Source: Arthrobacter sp. 131MFCol6.1
GTDB lineage: Bacteria; Actinomycetota; Actinomycetes; Actinomycetales; Micrococcaceae
DNA length: 64,000 nucleotides
Assembly (NCBI RefSeq): GCF_000374925.1
Contig: NZ_KB895550.1
Span: forward strand, 62,001 to 126,000
Direction of reading: 5' to 3'
In this document: positions 1 to 7,646 of the stretch, one piece after another
Numbering within the stretch: position 1 is the stretch's first letter
Layout of the letters: every line of letters starts with the position of its first letter
Translations under genes and position numbers: made by a program
Notes under the pieces: model-generated
The model's input: the letters and a program-made list of their open reading frames with translations, nothing else
Database searches by the model: none
Told to the model about the DNA's origin: nothing

Positions 1-1
1 G

Positions 2-496
2 CGCGCGATGGTCAAGGTCAAGCACGAACGGACGGCGGACTGCGTGCTCGCCGGATACCGCGTGCACACCTCCGGTCCGGACCGGATCGGCTCGCTGCTC
101 CTGGGGCTCTACGACGACGCCGGGGTGCTGGCGAACGTCGGCGTGGTGGGCGCCTTCCCGATGGCCCGGCGCGCGGCGCTCTTTGCCGAGCTGCAGGAGC
201 TGGTCACCGGTTTCGACGGCCACCCCTGGGCCTGGGCCCGGCAGGAGGAGGGGGCGTGGACTCCGCGGAAAGCCGAGGGAAGCCGGTGGAGCGGCGGCAA
301 AGACCTGTCCTTCACCCCGCTGCGGCCCGAGCGCGTGGTGGAAGTGAAGTATGACCATATGGAGGGAGAACGGTTCCGGCACACAGCCCAGTTCCTGCGC
401 TGGCGTCCGGACCGCGATCCGCGCTCCTGCACGTACGACCAGCTGGAGGAACCGGTGAAGTTCGATCTCGCCGCAGTTCTGGGCGCCGCACCCTAG
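2..496 (+). CDS. ATP-dependent DNA ligase, C-terminal part (5' end outside window)
   Basis: This is the 3' end of a gene that enters from the left edge, because the frame is open back to base 2 and the ATG at 8 lies inside conserved sequence. The residues MVKVKHERTADCVLAGYR match nucleotidyltransferase motif V and the start of the OB-fold domain of LigC-type ATP-dependent DNA ligases, enzymes of DNA end joining and repair. The remaining 160 residues (LLLGLYDDAGVLANVGVVG, then a short basic C-terminus) fit that OB domain. The catalytic KxDG lysine would lie upstream and cannot be checked. It converges on the transporter at 622 and is followed by a GC hairpin. Confidence 0.85.
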   Translation, partial: RAMVKVKHERTADCVLAGYRVHTSGPDRIGSLLLGLYDDAGVLANVGVVGAFPMARRAALFAELQELVTGFDGHPWAWARQEEGAWTPRKAEGSRWSGGKDLSFTPLRPERVVEVKYDHMEGERFRHTAQFLRWRPDRDPRSCTYDQLEEPVKFDLAAVLGAAP

Positions 497-510
497 CCCG
501 CCAACCACCG

Positions 511-542
511 CAACGCCTCAACCCCTCAACGCCTTAACGCCG
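511..542. repeat. four 8-bp tandem repeats
   Basis: Four consecutive near-copies of CAACGCCT (CAACGCCT, CAACCCCT, CAACGCCT, TAACGCCG) fill the start of the gap after the ligase gene. They directly precede a hairpin and have no coding role that I can see. Confidence 0.6.
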
Positions 543-575
543 GCGGCCCGCCCCCGAAGGGACGGGCCGCCGGCG
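538..575. terminator. bidirectional terminator-like hairpin
   Basis: A perfect 13-bp stem (538-550 pairs with 563-575) encloses a 12-nt loop between two convergent genes. There is no T-run, as is common for GC-rich actinobacterial terminators, so the role rests on position and stem strength. Confidence 0.6.
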
Positions 576-621
576 TGTGGTGCGGTGCGGAAGCGCGGTT
601 GAAATCCGCTGCCGGTGCGGG

Positions 622-1938
622 CTAGTGCTGGCCGAGCTGCTTGGTGGGGACCCGGAATGTTTCCTTGGCAGTCAGTGCCGAGACCGTGGCGATCAGGCAG
701 ATGATGCCGGTGAAGATGGAGATCTGGACCCAGCCGCCGGGCTGGATGCCGCCCATGGCCGCCACGATTGCCGGGGCGAAACCGGCCATCAGGAAGCCCA
801 GCTGGGTGCCGATTGCGAGGCCGGAGAAGCGGACGTTGGTGCTGAACATCTCGGCGTAGAAGGAGGGCCAGACCGCGTTGGCCGCCGCGTAGCCGAAGGA
901 GAAGAAGGCGATGGCGGCCAGGAACATCAGCGCGACGTTGCCGGATTCGAGGCTCAGCAGGAAGACCGGAGTCAGGACCGCGCTGGACAGTGCGCCGTAG
1001 ATGAACACCGGCTTGCGGCCGATCTTGTCCGCGAGCATGCCGAAGAGCGGCTGGGTGCCCAGGGCCAGGAAGTTGGCGCCGACGACGAGCCAGAGGGTGG
1101 TGGTGCCGTCCACGCCGGCGACGTTCTTGGCGTAGCTGATGGCCAGGGTGCCGAAGACGGTGGACACGGCGGCGATGAAGGCGCAGGCGATGACACGGAC
1201 GACATCGCGCCAGTGGCTCTTGAGGAGGTCCGCGACGGGGAGCTTGGAGATCTGCTTGGTCTTCTGGGCCTCCTCGAACGCCGGCGGCTCGTGCAGGGTA
1301 CGGCGGATGAAGAACGCGACCAGCACCACCACGGCGCTGAGCCAGAACGGGATGCGCCAGCCGATCGTGTACTTGATCTCGTCAGGCAGGGCGAGGACCG
1401 GGATGAAGACGAGGGCGGCAAGGATCTGGCCGCCCTGGGTGCCGGTCAGGGTCCAGGAGGTGAAGAAGGAGCGGCGGTTGTCCGGGGCGTGCTCGAGCGT
1501 CATGGACGAGGCGCCGGCCTGCTCGCCGGCTGCGGACAGGCCCTGGCAGAGCCGGGCCAGCACCAGCAGAGCAGGGGCCCACCAGCCGACTGTGCTGAAG
1601 TCCGGAAGGCAGCCGATGACGAACGTCGAGGCGCCCATCAGCAGCAGCGTGAACATGAGGACCTTCCGGCGTCCCACCCTGTCGCCGAAGTGGCCGAGGA
1701 CCACGGCGCCGACAGGGCGGGCCACGTAAGCGAAGCCGAAGGTGGCGAACGACATGATCGCCGCGTTGGTGTCCGCATCGGGGAAGAAGACATGCGGGAA
1801 GATCAGCGCGGCTGCGGAACCGAAGATGAAGAAGTCGTAATACTCGACGGCGCTGCCCAGGAAGCTGGCAAGGGCCGCCTTCTTCGGCGTCCCTCCTGTG
1901 GTGATACCCGGCGTCGTGGACGGGACAGTGTGGCTCAT
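622..1938 (-). CDS. MHS-family (ShiA-like) MFS transporter, likely shikimate/dehydroshikimate:H+ symporter
   Basis: A 438-residue membrane protein with the metabolite:H+ symporter layout. It has SAVEYYDFFIFG in helix 1, the loop 2-3 motif GHFGDRVGRRKVL, the ARLCQGLSAAGEQAG helix and the loop 8-9 signature LADKIGRKP, with about 12 hydrophobic segments. MHS proteins import small carboxylates such as shikimate, 2-oxoglutarate and proline. The substrate is inferred from context: the gene diverges from an IclR regulator that sits directly before shikimate and dehydroshikimate catabolic genes, the same partnership as QsuA in Corynebacterium. The start at 1938 has an AAAGGAAC ribosome site a few bases upstream. 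Confidence 0.88.
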   Translation of the reverse strand: MSHTVPSTTPGITTGGTPKKAALASFLGSAVEYYDFFIFGSAAALIFPHVFFPDADTNAAIMSFATFGFAYVARPVGAVVLGHFGDRVGRRKVLMFTLLLMGASTFVIGCLPDFSTVGWWAPALLVLARLCQGLSAAGEQAGASSMTLEHAPDNRRSFFTSWTLTGTQGGQILAALVFIPVLALPDEIKYTIGWRIPFWLSAVVVLVAFFIRRTLHEPPAFEEAQKTKQISKLPVADLLKSHWRDVVRVIACAFIAAVSTVFGTLAISYAKNVAGVDGTTTLWLVVGANFLALGTQPLFGMLADKIGRKPVFIYGALSSAVLTPVFLLSLESGNVALMFLAAIAFFSFGYAAANAVWPSFYAEMFSTNVRFSGLAIGTQLGFLMAGFAPAIVAAMGGIQPGGWVQISIFTGIICLIATVSALTAKETFRVPTKQLGQH

Positions 1939-2085
1939 GGTGTTCCTTTGGTGTGACGACGTTGTCGCGGATGGATCAGGAAGGTCTCGGCTGCCGCTTG
2001 GTTAAGTGTGGTGCAGCCGGAGGTCCGTGGAAAGACCCGGACTAGTAGCCACATGGTGGAAGCTACTTGTGCGATGTAGCAATCA

Positions 2086-2103
2086 TGACTGTGAGCGCAG
2101 TCA
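2086..2103. promoter_or_regulatory. inverted repeat, candidate IclR operator
   Basis: TGACTGTGAGCGCAGTCA is an 18-bp inverted repeat with perfect 6-nt arms. It lies between the divergent transporter (start 1938) and IclR gene (start 2164), in the AT-richer part of the gap, where a shared operator is expected. Confidence 0.4.
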
Positions 2104-2163
2104 CTTGTCAACAAAAATAATCACCATCTAGAAATAGCTCTCACTATGTGGGAACATCAATGC

Positions 2164-3006
2164 ATGAGTGTGAATGAAACCACAGACGTTCCCGCCGCTT
2201 CCGGCTATCCCGCGGAGGCCCCTTCGAAGCCTGCCAAGGCCGCCAGGGAGGACTCGCGGACGGACATGGTGGGCAAGGCCCTGGGCCTGCTGGTCCTCCT
2301 GGGCGACGAGCCGCGTGGCGCCAGCGCCGCGGAGATCTCCCGCCGCGCGGACCTGCCGTTCAGCACCACCTACCGCCTGCTCGGCTCGCTGACCCGGGAC
2401 GGGTTCGTGGACTACGAGCCGGACGGCCGGCGCTACCACCTGGGGCTGCGGGTCTTCCAGCTGGGCCAGCGCGTCTCCAACCACCACGGCTTCGCGGGCA
2501 CGGCGCTGCCCATCCTGCGGCGCGTGACCGAGGAAACGGGCGAGGCGACCATCCTCTCCGTGCGCGACGGCATCCACCACCTGACGGTGAACAAGGTGGA
2601 CGGCCCGCAGACCTTCCGGGTCACGAGTGACCCCGGGCATCTCGGGGCGCTGCACACCACCTCGGTGGGCAAGGCGCTGGTGGCGTTCGCCGACGACGCC
2701 ACCCGCGCCCAGCTCGTTGAGGAGCTGCCCCTGGAGCCGCTGACGGCGCTCTCCATCACGGACCGCGAGGCCTTCCGGGCCGAAATCGAGCAGGTCCGGC
2801 GCCAGGGCTTCGCCACCATGGACGAGGAAAACGAGCTCGGCATGCGCGCTGTCGCCGTCCCAGTCTTCAATGCCCAGGGGCACGCCTTCGCCTCGCTGGC
2901 CACGGCGGTCCCGGTCTTCCGCCTGAGCATGGAGGCCCTCGTGGCGCTCGTGCCGCTGCTGCAGGCGGCGGCCGCGGAGCTGTCGGCCCGGCTGCCCCAG
3001 CGGTGA
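2164..3006 (+). CDS. IclR-family transcriptional regulator (likely controls shikimate/protocatechuate operon)
   Basis: A 280-residue IclR protein. The winged helix-turn-helix lies at about residues 30-85 (AAEISRRADLPFSTTYRLLGSL), followed by the GAF-like effector domain ending in SMEALVALVPLLQ. I chose ATG 2164 because GGGAA lies 9 nt upstream; the in-frame ATG at 2146 has no ribosome site. It diverges from the ShiA-like transporter and precedes the qsuD-qsuB-pca operon by 195 bp. IclR proteins of this kind (PcaU, PobR, PcaR relatives) bind aromatic or hydroaromatic acids. Its effector is not readable from the sequence; shikimate, dehydroshikimate or protocatechuate are the reasonable candidates. 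Confidence 0.9.
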   Translation: MSVNETTDVPAASGYPAEAPSKPAKAAREDSRTDMVGKALGLLVLLGDEPRGASAAEISRRADLPFSTTYRLLGSLTRDGFVDYEPDGRRYHLGLRVFQLGQRVSNHHGFAGTALPILRRVTEETGEATILSVRDGIHHLTVNKVDGPQTFRVTSDPGHLGALHTTSVGKALVAFADDATRAQLVEELPLEPLTALSITDREAFRAEIEQVRRQGFATMDEENELGMRAVAVPVFNAQGHAFASLATAVPVFRLSMEALVALVPLLQAAAAELSARLPQR

Positions 3007-3075
3007 CGCCGGCGGGAGCTGGCGCGCGCCGCCGTCGTAAACAAGCCGACGCAACGAGCCGCCGCCGTAATAGTA

Positions 3076-3092
3076 TGTTCGTCATTCGAACA
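3076..3092. promoter_or_regulatory. candidate activator operator upstream of qsuD
   Basis: TGTTCGTCATTCGAACA is an inverted repeat with perfect 6-nt arms and a 5-nt spacer. It ends 3 nt before a plausible -35 element, a position typical for an activator such as an IclR protein. Confidence 0.5.
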
Positions 3093-3095
3093 ACA

Positions 3096-3124
3096 GTGCA
3101 ACATGTGAACAAAATCTGTAATGT
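3096..3124 (+). promoter_or_regulatory. candidate promoter of the qsu-pca operon
   Basis: GTGCAA and TAATGT are separated by exactly 17 nt in an AT-rich island, 78 nt before the qsuD start. The -35 is a poor match to TTGACA, consistent with a promoter that needs an activator. The transcript would carry a leader of about 70 nt with AAAGGAG at 3187-3193. Confidence 0.45.
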
Positions 3125-3201
3125 AATACCTATCACCCGGTCCGCCGCAGACGCCGCAGGCGTCGCCCCCGCCGAGTGCCGTTGTCAAAGGAGCTAACCG
3201 G

Positions 3202-4083
3202 ATGAGCAATCGAGCAGAGTCCTTCCTCGTGGGCCTCGTGGGAGACGGCGTCATGCCTTCCCTCACGCCCTATATGCACGAACGCGAGGGCGACGTGCAG
3301 GGCCTCCGGTACCTTTACCGCCCCATTGACCTCATCGAACTCGGCCTGCCCGGCCAGGCCGTGGGGGAACTGCTCTCCGGCGCCCGGAGCCTCGGGTTCA
3401 ACGGATTGAACATCACGCACCCCTGCAAGCAGCTCGTGCTCGAGCACCTCGACGAGGTCTCCACCGACGCCCGGCGCCTCGGCGCCGTGAACACCGTGGT
3501 CATCCGCGACGGCCGCTTCATCGGCCACAACACCGACTTCTCCGGGTTCGCGGCGGCGCTGGCCTCCGGGCTCCCCGGCGCCACCCTGGACCGCGTGGTG
3601 CAGCTGGGAGCCGGCGGCGCCGGATCCGCCGTCGCCTACGCCCTGCTCACCGCGGGGGTCCGCGAGCTGGACCTTGTAGACACCGACGCAGCCCGCTGCA
3701 CCGCCCGGGCAGCCGAACTCGCCGGGTTCTTCCCGGACCGGACCGTCACCGCCCGGACCACAGCGGAGCTGCCGCAGCTCATGCCGCAGGCCGACGGCCT
3801 GGTGCACTGCACCCCCGTGGGCATGGCCGCCCACCCGGGCGTGCCGCTGGACATGTCCCTCGTGGAGTCCCGGCACTGGGTGGCCGACATCGTGTACCGG
3901 CCGATCGAAACCGAGCTCGTCCGCGCCGCCCGGGCCAAGGGCTGCGAGGTGCTCGACGGCGGTCGGATGGCCGTGGGCCAGGCGGCGGACGCCTTCCGGA
4001 TCTTCACCGGACGCGAGGCCGACGCCGACCGCATGCGCTCCCACTTCCTGGAACTTGTGGCCGCAGAAGAAGTGGCCGCCTGA
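3202..4083 (+). CDS. qsuD: quinate/shikimate dehydrogenase (QsuD-type, AroE family)
   Basis: A 293-residue AroE-fold dehydrogenase. By family knowledge it oxidises shikimate to 3-dehydroshikimate (and quinate to 3-dehydroquinate) with NAD. Visible features are the substrate loop SLTP (20-23), NITHPCK with catalytic Lys76, GHNTD with Asp112, the nucleotide loop LGAGGAGSA (about 135-143), and a C-terminus HWVADIVYRPIETEL...RMAVGQAADAFRIFTG that closely resembles Corynebacterium QsuD as I remember it. SLTP replaces the SxS of biosynthetic AroE, which favours a catabolic role. An AAAGGAG site lies 8 nt before the ATG. Its stop overlaps the qsuB start by 1 nt (TGATG), so it is the first gene of the operon. 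Confidence 0.93.
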   Translation: MSNRAESFLVGLVGDGVMPSLTPYMHEREGDVQGLRYLYRPIDLIELGLPGQAVGELLSGARSLGFNGLNITHPCKQLVLEHLDEVSTDARRLGAVNTVVIRDGRFIGHNTDFSGFAAALASGLPGATLDRVVQLGAGGAGSAVAYALLTAGVRELDLVDTDAARCTARAAELAGFFPDRTVTARTTAELPQLMPQADGLVHCTPVGMAAHPGVPLDMSLVESRHWVADIVYRPIETELVRAARAKGCEVLDGGRMAVGQAADAFRIFTGREADADRMRSHFLELVAAEEVAA

Positions 4084-6113
4084 TGCGCACCGGAATCGCC
4101 ACCGTCTGCCTCTCCGGCACCCTGCGGGAAAAAATGCAGGCCTGCGCCGTCGCCGGGTTCGACGGGATCGAAATCTTCGAACAGGACCTCGTGACGTCCC
4201 CGCTGAGCCCGGAAGACGTCCGGAAACTGGCTGCCGACCTGGGCCTCACCCTGGACCTTTACCAGCCGTTCCGCGACTTCGACAGCGTTCCCGAGGACTT
4301 GCTCGCCGCCAACCTGCGCCGCGCGGACGCCAAGTTCCGGCTGATGTCCCGCCTGGGCATGGACACCATGCTGCTCTGCTCCAACGTCGGCACCGCCACG
4401 ATTGACGATGACGAGCTCCGGGCCGCCCAGCTCTCCCGGCTAGCGGCCCTCGCCGGCGACCACGGCGTCAAGGTCGCCTATGAGGCCCTGGCCTGGGGCA
4501 AGTACGTCAACGACTACGAACACGCCCACCGGCTGGTTGACATGGTGGACCACCCCAACCTGGGCACCTGCCTGGACTCGTTCCACATCCTTTCCCGGGA
4601 CTGGGACACCGCGCCGATCGAAGCCTTCAACCCGGAGAAGATCTTCTTCGTCCAGGTCGCCGATGCCCCCAAGCTGTCCATGGACGTGCTGTCCTGGAGC
4701 CGGCACTACCGGGTGTTTCCGGGGGAGGGCCAATTCGAACTCGCCAAGTTCATGGGCCACGTGGTCCGCGCCGGCTACGCGGGCCCGGTGTCGCTGGAGG
4801 TGTTCAACGACGTCTTCCGCCAGTCCGATGTCGAACGCACCGCCGTCGACGCCATGCGGTCGCTGATCTGGCTCGAAGAGCAAAGCGCCCGCTGGCTGGA
4901 GGCAAATCCGGCCCCCGCCGCAGGCAAGGCGTCCGGCGCGTCGGCCCGTCGCCGGTACCCGATGGAGCTCGCCACGCTGCCCCGGGTGGCCGAGCCCGCC
5001 GGCTTCAACTTCGCCGAGGTCCGGGCCGGGGACACCGCCGGACTGGAAACCCTGCTCGGCCAGCTGGGTTTTGCATTCAACGGGCGCCATCGGACCAAGG
5101 ATGTGCAATTGTGGACCATGGGCCACGCCCGCGTGATCATCAACGAGGAACCCGCACCCTTCGGCACAGCGACCCCTGCCGGCGGCGGCCCTGCCGCCGG
5201 TACCGGCCAGCCGGCTCCCGCCGCCCCTGCCATCTCCGCCCTGGGCTTCGACGTCGACTCTCCCGTTATCGCCGCAGCCCGCGCCCAGCAGCTCAAGGCC
5301 CCCGCCGTACCGCGCAAGAGCCAGGCCAACGAGGAAGTCTTCCAGGGCTTCGCCGCGCCGGACTCCACCGAAATCTTCCTCTGCCAGGGCAGCCCGGACG
5401 GCACCGCGGCCTGGGTCGGTGAATTCGGCGAGCCATACGAATCCGGCGAGGAACTGCCTCTCGCCGCTCCAGACGCCGGCCCCGTTCCCGGTGCGGGTGC
5501 CGGGGCAGGGGCCGTGATCGACCACGTGAACCTCGCCCAGCCGTGGCAGCACTTTGACGAAGCCGTGCTGTTCTACACGAGCGCCCTCGCGCTGGAACCG
5601 CAGCCGTATGCCGAGGTGGCCAGCCCCACCGGCCTGGTCCGGTCCCAGGTCATGCTCACCGAGGACCGTGGCGTCCGCCTGGTGCTGAACCTGGCGCCGC
5701 TGCTGCAGCAGGAAGCCGCCGACGGAACAAAAGAACCCGGCGCTGCGGGGTCCGGCCACCGCCGCACGTACCAGGAGCATGTGGCGTTCGCCGTGGATGA
5801 CCTCGTGGCCACGGCCCGGGCCGCACGGGACCGCGGACTGGACTTCCTGCAGATCCCGGCGAACTACTACGAGGACCTCGACGCCCGGTTCGCCCTGGAC
5901 CCGGAATTCCTGGCCACGCTCCGCGAACTCAACCTGCTCTATGACCGCGACGCCGACGGCGAATTCCTGCATTTCTACACGGCCACCGTGGGCAGCGTGT
6001 TCTTTGAAATGGTGGAACGCCGCGGCGCCTACGACGGCTACGGCGCCCCGAACGCCCCGGTCCGGCACGCCGTCCAATACGACCACCTGCACCAGCTGAC
6101 CCGCACTTCCTGA
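4083..6113 (+). CDS. qsuB: 3-dehydroshikimate dehydratase, two-domain (QsuB-type with HPPD-like C-terminal domain)
   Basis: This cytosolic enzyme converts 3-dehydroshikimate to protocatechuate. Residues 1-280 form a xylose-isomerase-like TIM barrel starting MRTGIATVCLSGTLREKM. Its metal-ligand segments are visible: Glu in YEALAWGK, Asp in CLDSFHIL, Gln in FFVQVADAP and Glu in SLEVFND. Residues of about 300-676 are a vicinal-oxygen-chelate domain related to 4-hydroxyphenylpyruvate dioxygenase (IDHVNLAQPWQHFDEAVLFYTSAL and GEFLHFYTATVGSVFFEMVERRG). The match to Corynebacterium QsuB runs the full length. At 676 residues it is about 60 longer, because of Pro/Ala/Gly-rich inserts around residues 360-385 and 455-475. 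It is translationally coupled to qsuD and followed 41 bp later by pcaH, which uses its product. Confidence 0.93.
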   Translation: MRTGIATVCLSGTLREKMQACAVAGFDGIEIFEQDLVTSPLSPEDVRKLAADLGLTLDLYQPFRDFDSVPEDLLAANLRRADAKFRLMSRLGMDTMLLCSNVGTATIDDDELRAAQLSRLAALAGDHGVKVAYEALAWGKYVNDYEHAHRLVDMVDHPNLGTCLDSFHILSRDWDTAPIEAFNPEKIFFVQVADAPKLSMDVLSWSRHYRVFPGEGQFELAKFMGHVVRAGYAGPVSLEVFNDVFRQSDVERTAVDAMRSLIWLEEQSARWLEANPAPAAGKASGASARRRYPMELATLPRVAEPAGFNFAEVRAGDTAGLETLLGQLGFAFNGRHRTKDVQLWTMGHARVIINEEPAPFGTATPAGGGPAAGTGQPAPAAPAISALGFDVDSPVIAAARAQQLKAPAVPRKSQANEEVFQGFAAPDSTEIFLCQGSPDGTAAWVGEFGEPYESGEELPLAAPDAGPVPGAGAGAGAVIDHVNLAQPWQHFDEAVLFYTSALALEPQPYAEVASPTGLVRSQVMLTEDRGVRLVLNLAPLLQQEAADGTKEPGAAGSGHRRTYQEHVAFAVDDLVATARAARDRGLDFLQIPANYYEDLDARFALDPEFLATLRELNLLYDRDADGEFLHFYTATVGSVFFEMVERRGAYDGYGAPNAPVRHAVQYDHLHQLTRTS

Positions 6114-6154
6114 CCCCATCCGAATAGCAAACACACCAACGAAAGGAGGCTGCT

Positions 6155-7063
6155 GTGCCTGAAGAAATCAACCTCGACATCTTCAACGCCGACCCGATCA
6201 CCGAGGACGTGTCCGACGAAGCCACGGAGGCCGCACCGAAGACGTATGCGCCCGCTGGCCCTGCCTTGGATACTGCCGCGGAGTCGCAGGCGGACCTCAG
6301 CGCCGAGATGAAGGCGATCGGCGCCGCCTACGCGCAGGCCCTCAAGAGCGGAGCCCCCGCCGAAACCCAGCCGCGGCTCGACTACGCGCCGTACCGCAGC
6401 AGCGTCCTGCGCCATCCCACCAAGGACCTGCACCACGCGGACCCGGAAACCATCGAGCTCTACTCGCCGGCGTTCGGGCACATGGACGTGCACGCGCTGG
6501 AAGCGGACCTGACCATCGCGCACAACGGCGAACCGCTGGGCGAACGCATCGTGGTCTCCGGCCGCGTGCTCGACGGCGACGGCCGCCCCGTCGCGGGCCA
6601 GCTTGTGGAAATTTGGCAGGCGAACTCCGCCGGCCGCTACATCCACAAGCGGGACCAGCACCCGGCACCGCTGGACCCCAACTTCACCGGCGTCGGCCGC
6701 TGCATCACGGGCGCGGACGGCTCCTACAGCTTCACCACCATCAAGCCCGGCGCCTACCCGTGGAAGAACCACCTCAATGCCTGGCGCCCGGCGCACATCC
6801 ACTTCTCCTTGTTTGGGCAGGAGTTCACCCAGCGGATCGTCACCCAGATGTACTTCCCCGGTGACCAGCTGTTCCCGCTGGACCCGATCTACCAGTCGAT
6901 CGTGGACCAGGATGCCCGCGACCGGCTCGTGGCCACCTACAACCACGAGCAGACCAAGCCTGAATGGGCTCTGGCGTACAACTGGGACATTGTGCTGACC
7001 GGGTCCAAGCGGACCTGGACCGAAAACGAGGCATTGGGCGCAGGAGGCGACGAGAATGAATAG
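6155..7063 (+). CDS. pcaH: protocatechuate 3,4-dioxygenase beta subunit
   Basis: The iron-binding subunit of the enzyme that cleaves protocatechuate to 3-carboxy-cis,cis-muconate. The four Fe(III) ligands can be placed: Tyr162 (GRYIHK), Tyr201 (PGAYPW), His214 and His216 (RPAHIHFS). Their spacings of 39, 13 and 2 residues equal those of the Pseudomonas enzyme as I know it. The GTG start at 6155 has a near-perfect AAAGGAGG site 5 nt upstream. The protein has 302 residues, against about 240 in Pseudomonas. The extra ~54 residues form an acidic, alanine-rich N-terminal extension before the conserved RLDYAPYRSSVLRHP. pcaG follows after 7 nt. Confidence 0.97.
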   Translation: MPEEINLDIFNADPITEDVSDEATEAAPKTYAPAGPALDTAAESQADLSAEMKAIGAAYAQALKSGAPAETQPRLDYAPYRSSVLRHPTKDLHHADPETIELYSPAFGHMDVHALEADLTIAHNGEPLGERIVVSGRVLDGDGRPVAGQLVEIWQANSAGRYIHKRDQHPAPLDPNFTGVGRCITGADGSYSFTTIKPGAYPWKNHLNAWRPAHIHFSLFGQEFTQRIVTQMYFPGDQLFPLDPIYQSIVDQDARDRLVATYNHEQTKPEWALAYNWDIVLTGSKRTWTENEALGAGGDENE

Positions 7064-7070
7064 GAGCGCC

Positions 7071-7646
7071 ATGAGTAAACTCACCCCGACACCGGGCCAG
7101 ACCGTGGGGCCGTTCTACGGCTACGCCCTGCCCTACACCAAGGACCGCGAGCTCCTGGCTCCCGGCTCCCCGGGCTCCATCCGGCTCCAGGGCACCGTCT
7201 ATGACGGCGCCGGGCACCCGATCCCGGACGCGATCCTGGAGATCTGGCAGGCCGACGCGGACGGCAACGTTCCGCACCGTACAGGCTCCCTCGTCCGGGA
7301 CGGCTACACCTTTACAGGCTTCGGCCGCAGCGCGGTCGGCAACACCGGCGTCTTCACCTTCACCACGGTGAACCCCGGCCCCACCGAGGAGGGCGCGGCG
7401 CCGTTCATCGCCGTCGCCGTCTTTGCCCGGGGCCTGATGAACCGCCTGTTTACCCGCGTCTACCTGCCGGAGGACGAGGAGGCACTGGCCAAGGATCCGC
7501 TGCTCAGCTCGCTCGAACCGGACCGCCGCCGGTCCCTCATCGCGCGTCGGGATTCCGACGGCGGCCTGACCTGGGACATCCGCCTCCAGGGCGAGGGCGA
7601 GACGGTGTTCCTGGATTTCAGCGGCGCCGAGGGTGCCTCGAAGTGA
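7071..7646 (+). CDS. pcaG: protocatechuate 3,4-dioxygenase alpha subunit
   Basis: A 191-residue partner of PcaH in the (alpha-beta)n dioxygenase. It begins MSKLTPTPGQTVGPFYGYALPY, the usual PcaG opening, and carries ILEIWQADADG and the TGFGRSAVGNTGVFTFTTVNPG beta-sandwich core. Like other alpha subunits it lacks the paired histidine ligands of PcaH. ATG 7071 is preferred over the in-frame ATG 7056, which would overlap pcaH, because AGGAG at 7062-7066 stands just before 7071. The end overlaps the pcaB GTG start by 4 nt, so the two are coupled. Confidence 0.96.
   Translation: MSKLTPTPGQTVGPFYGYALPYTKDRELLAPGSPGSIRLQGTVYDGAGHPIPDAILEIWQADADGNVPHRTGSLVRDGYTFTGFGRSAVGNTGVFTFTTVNPGPTEEGAAPFIAVAVFARGLMNRLFTRVYLPEDEEALAKDPLLSSLEPDRRRSLIARRDSDGGLTWDIRLQGEGETVFLDFSGAEGASK

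Noticed and set aside
577..1956. A 459-residue open frame on the plus strand opposite the ShiA-like transporter
   Set aside because: It is antisense to a clear membrane protein, is rich in Gly/Glu/Asp/Arg as expected from high-GC antisense frames, and shows no family motif.
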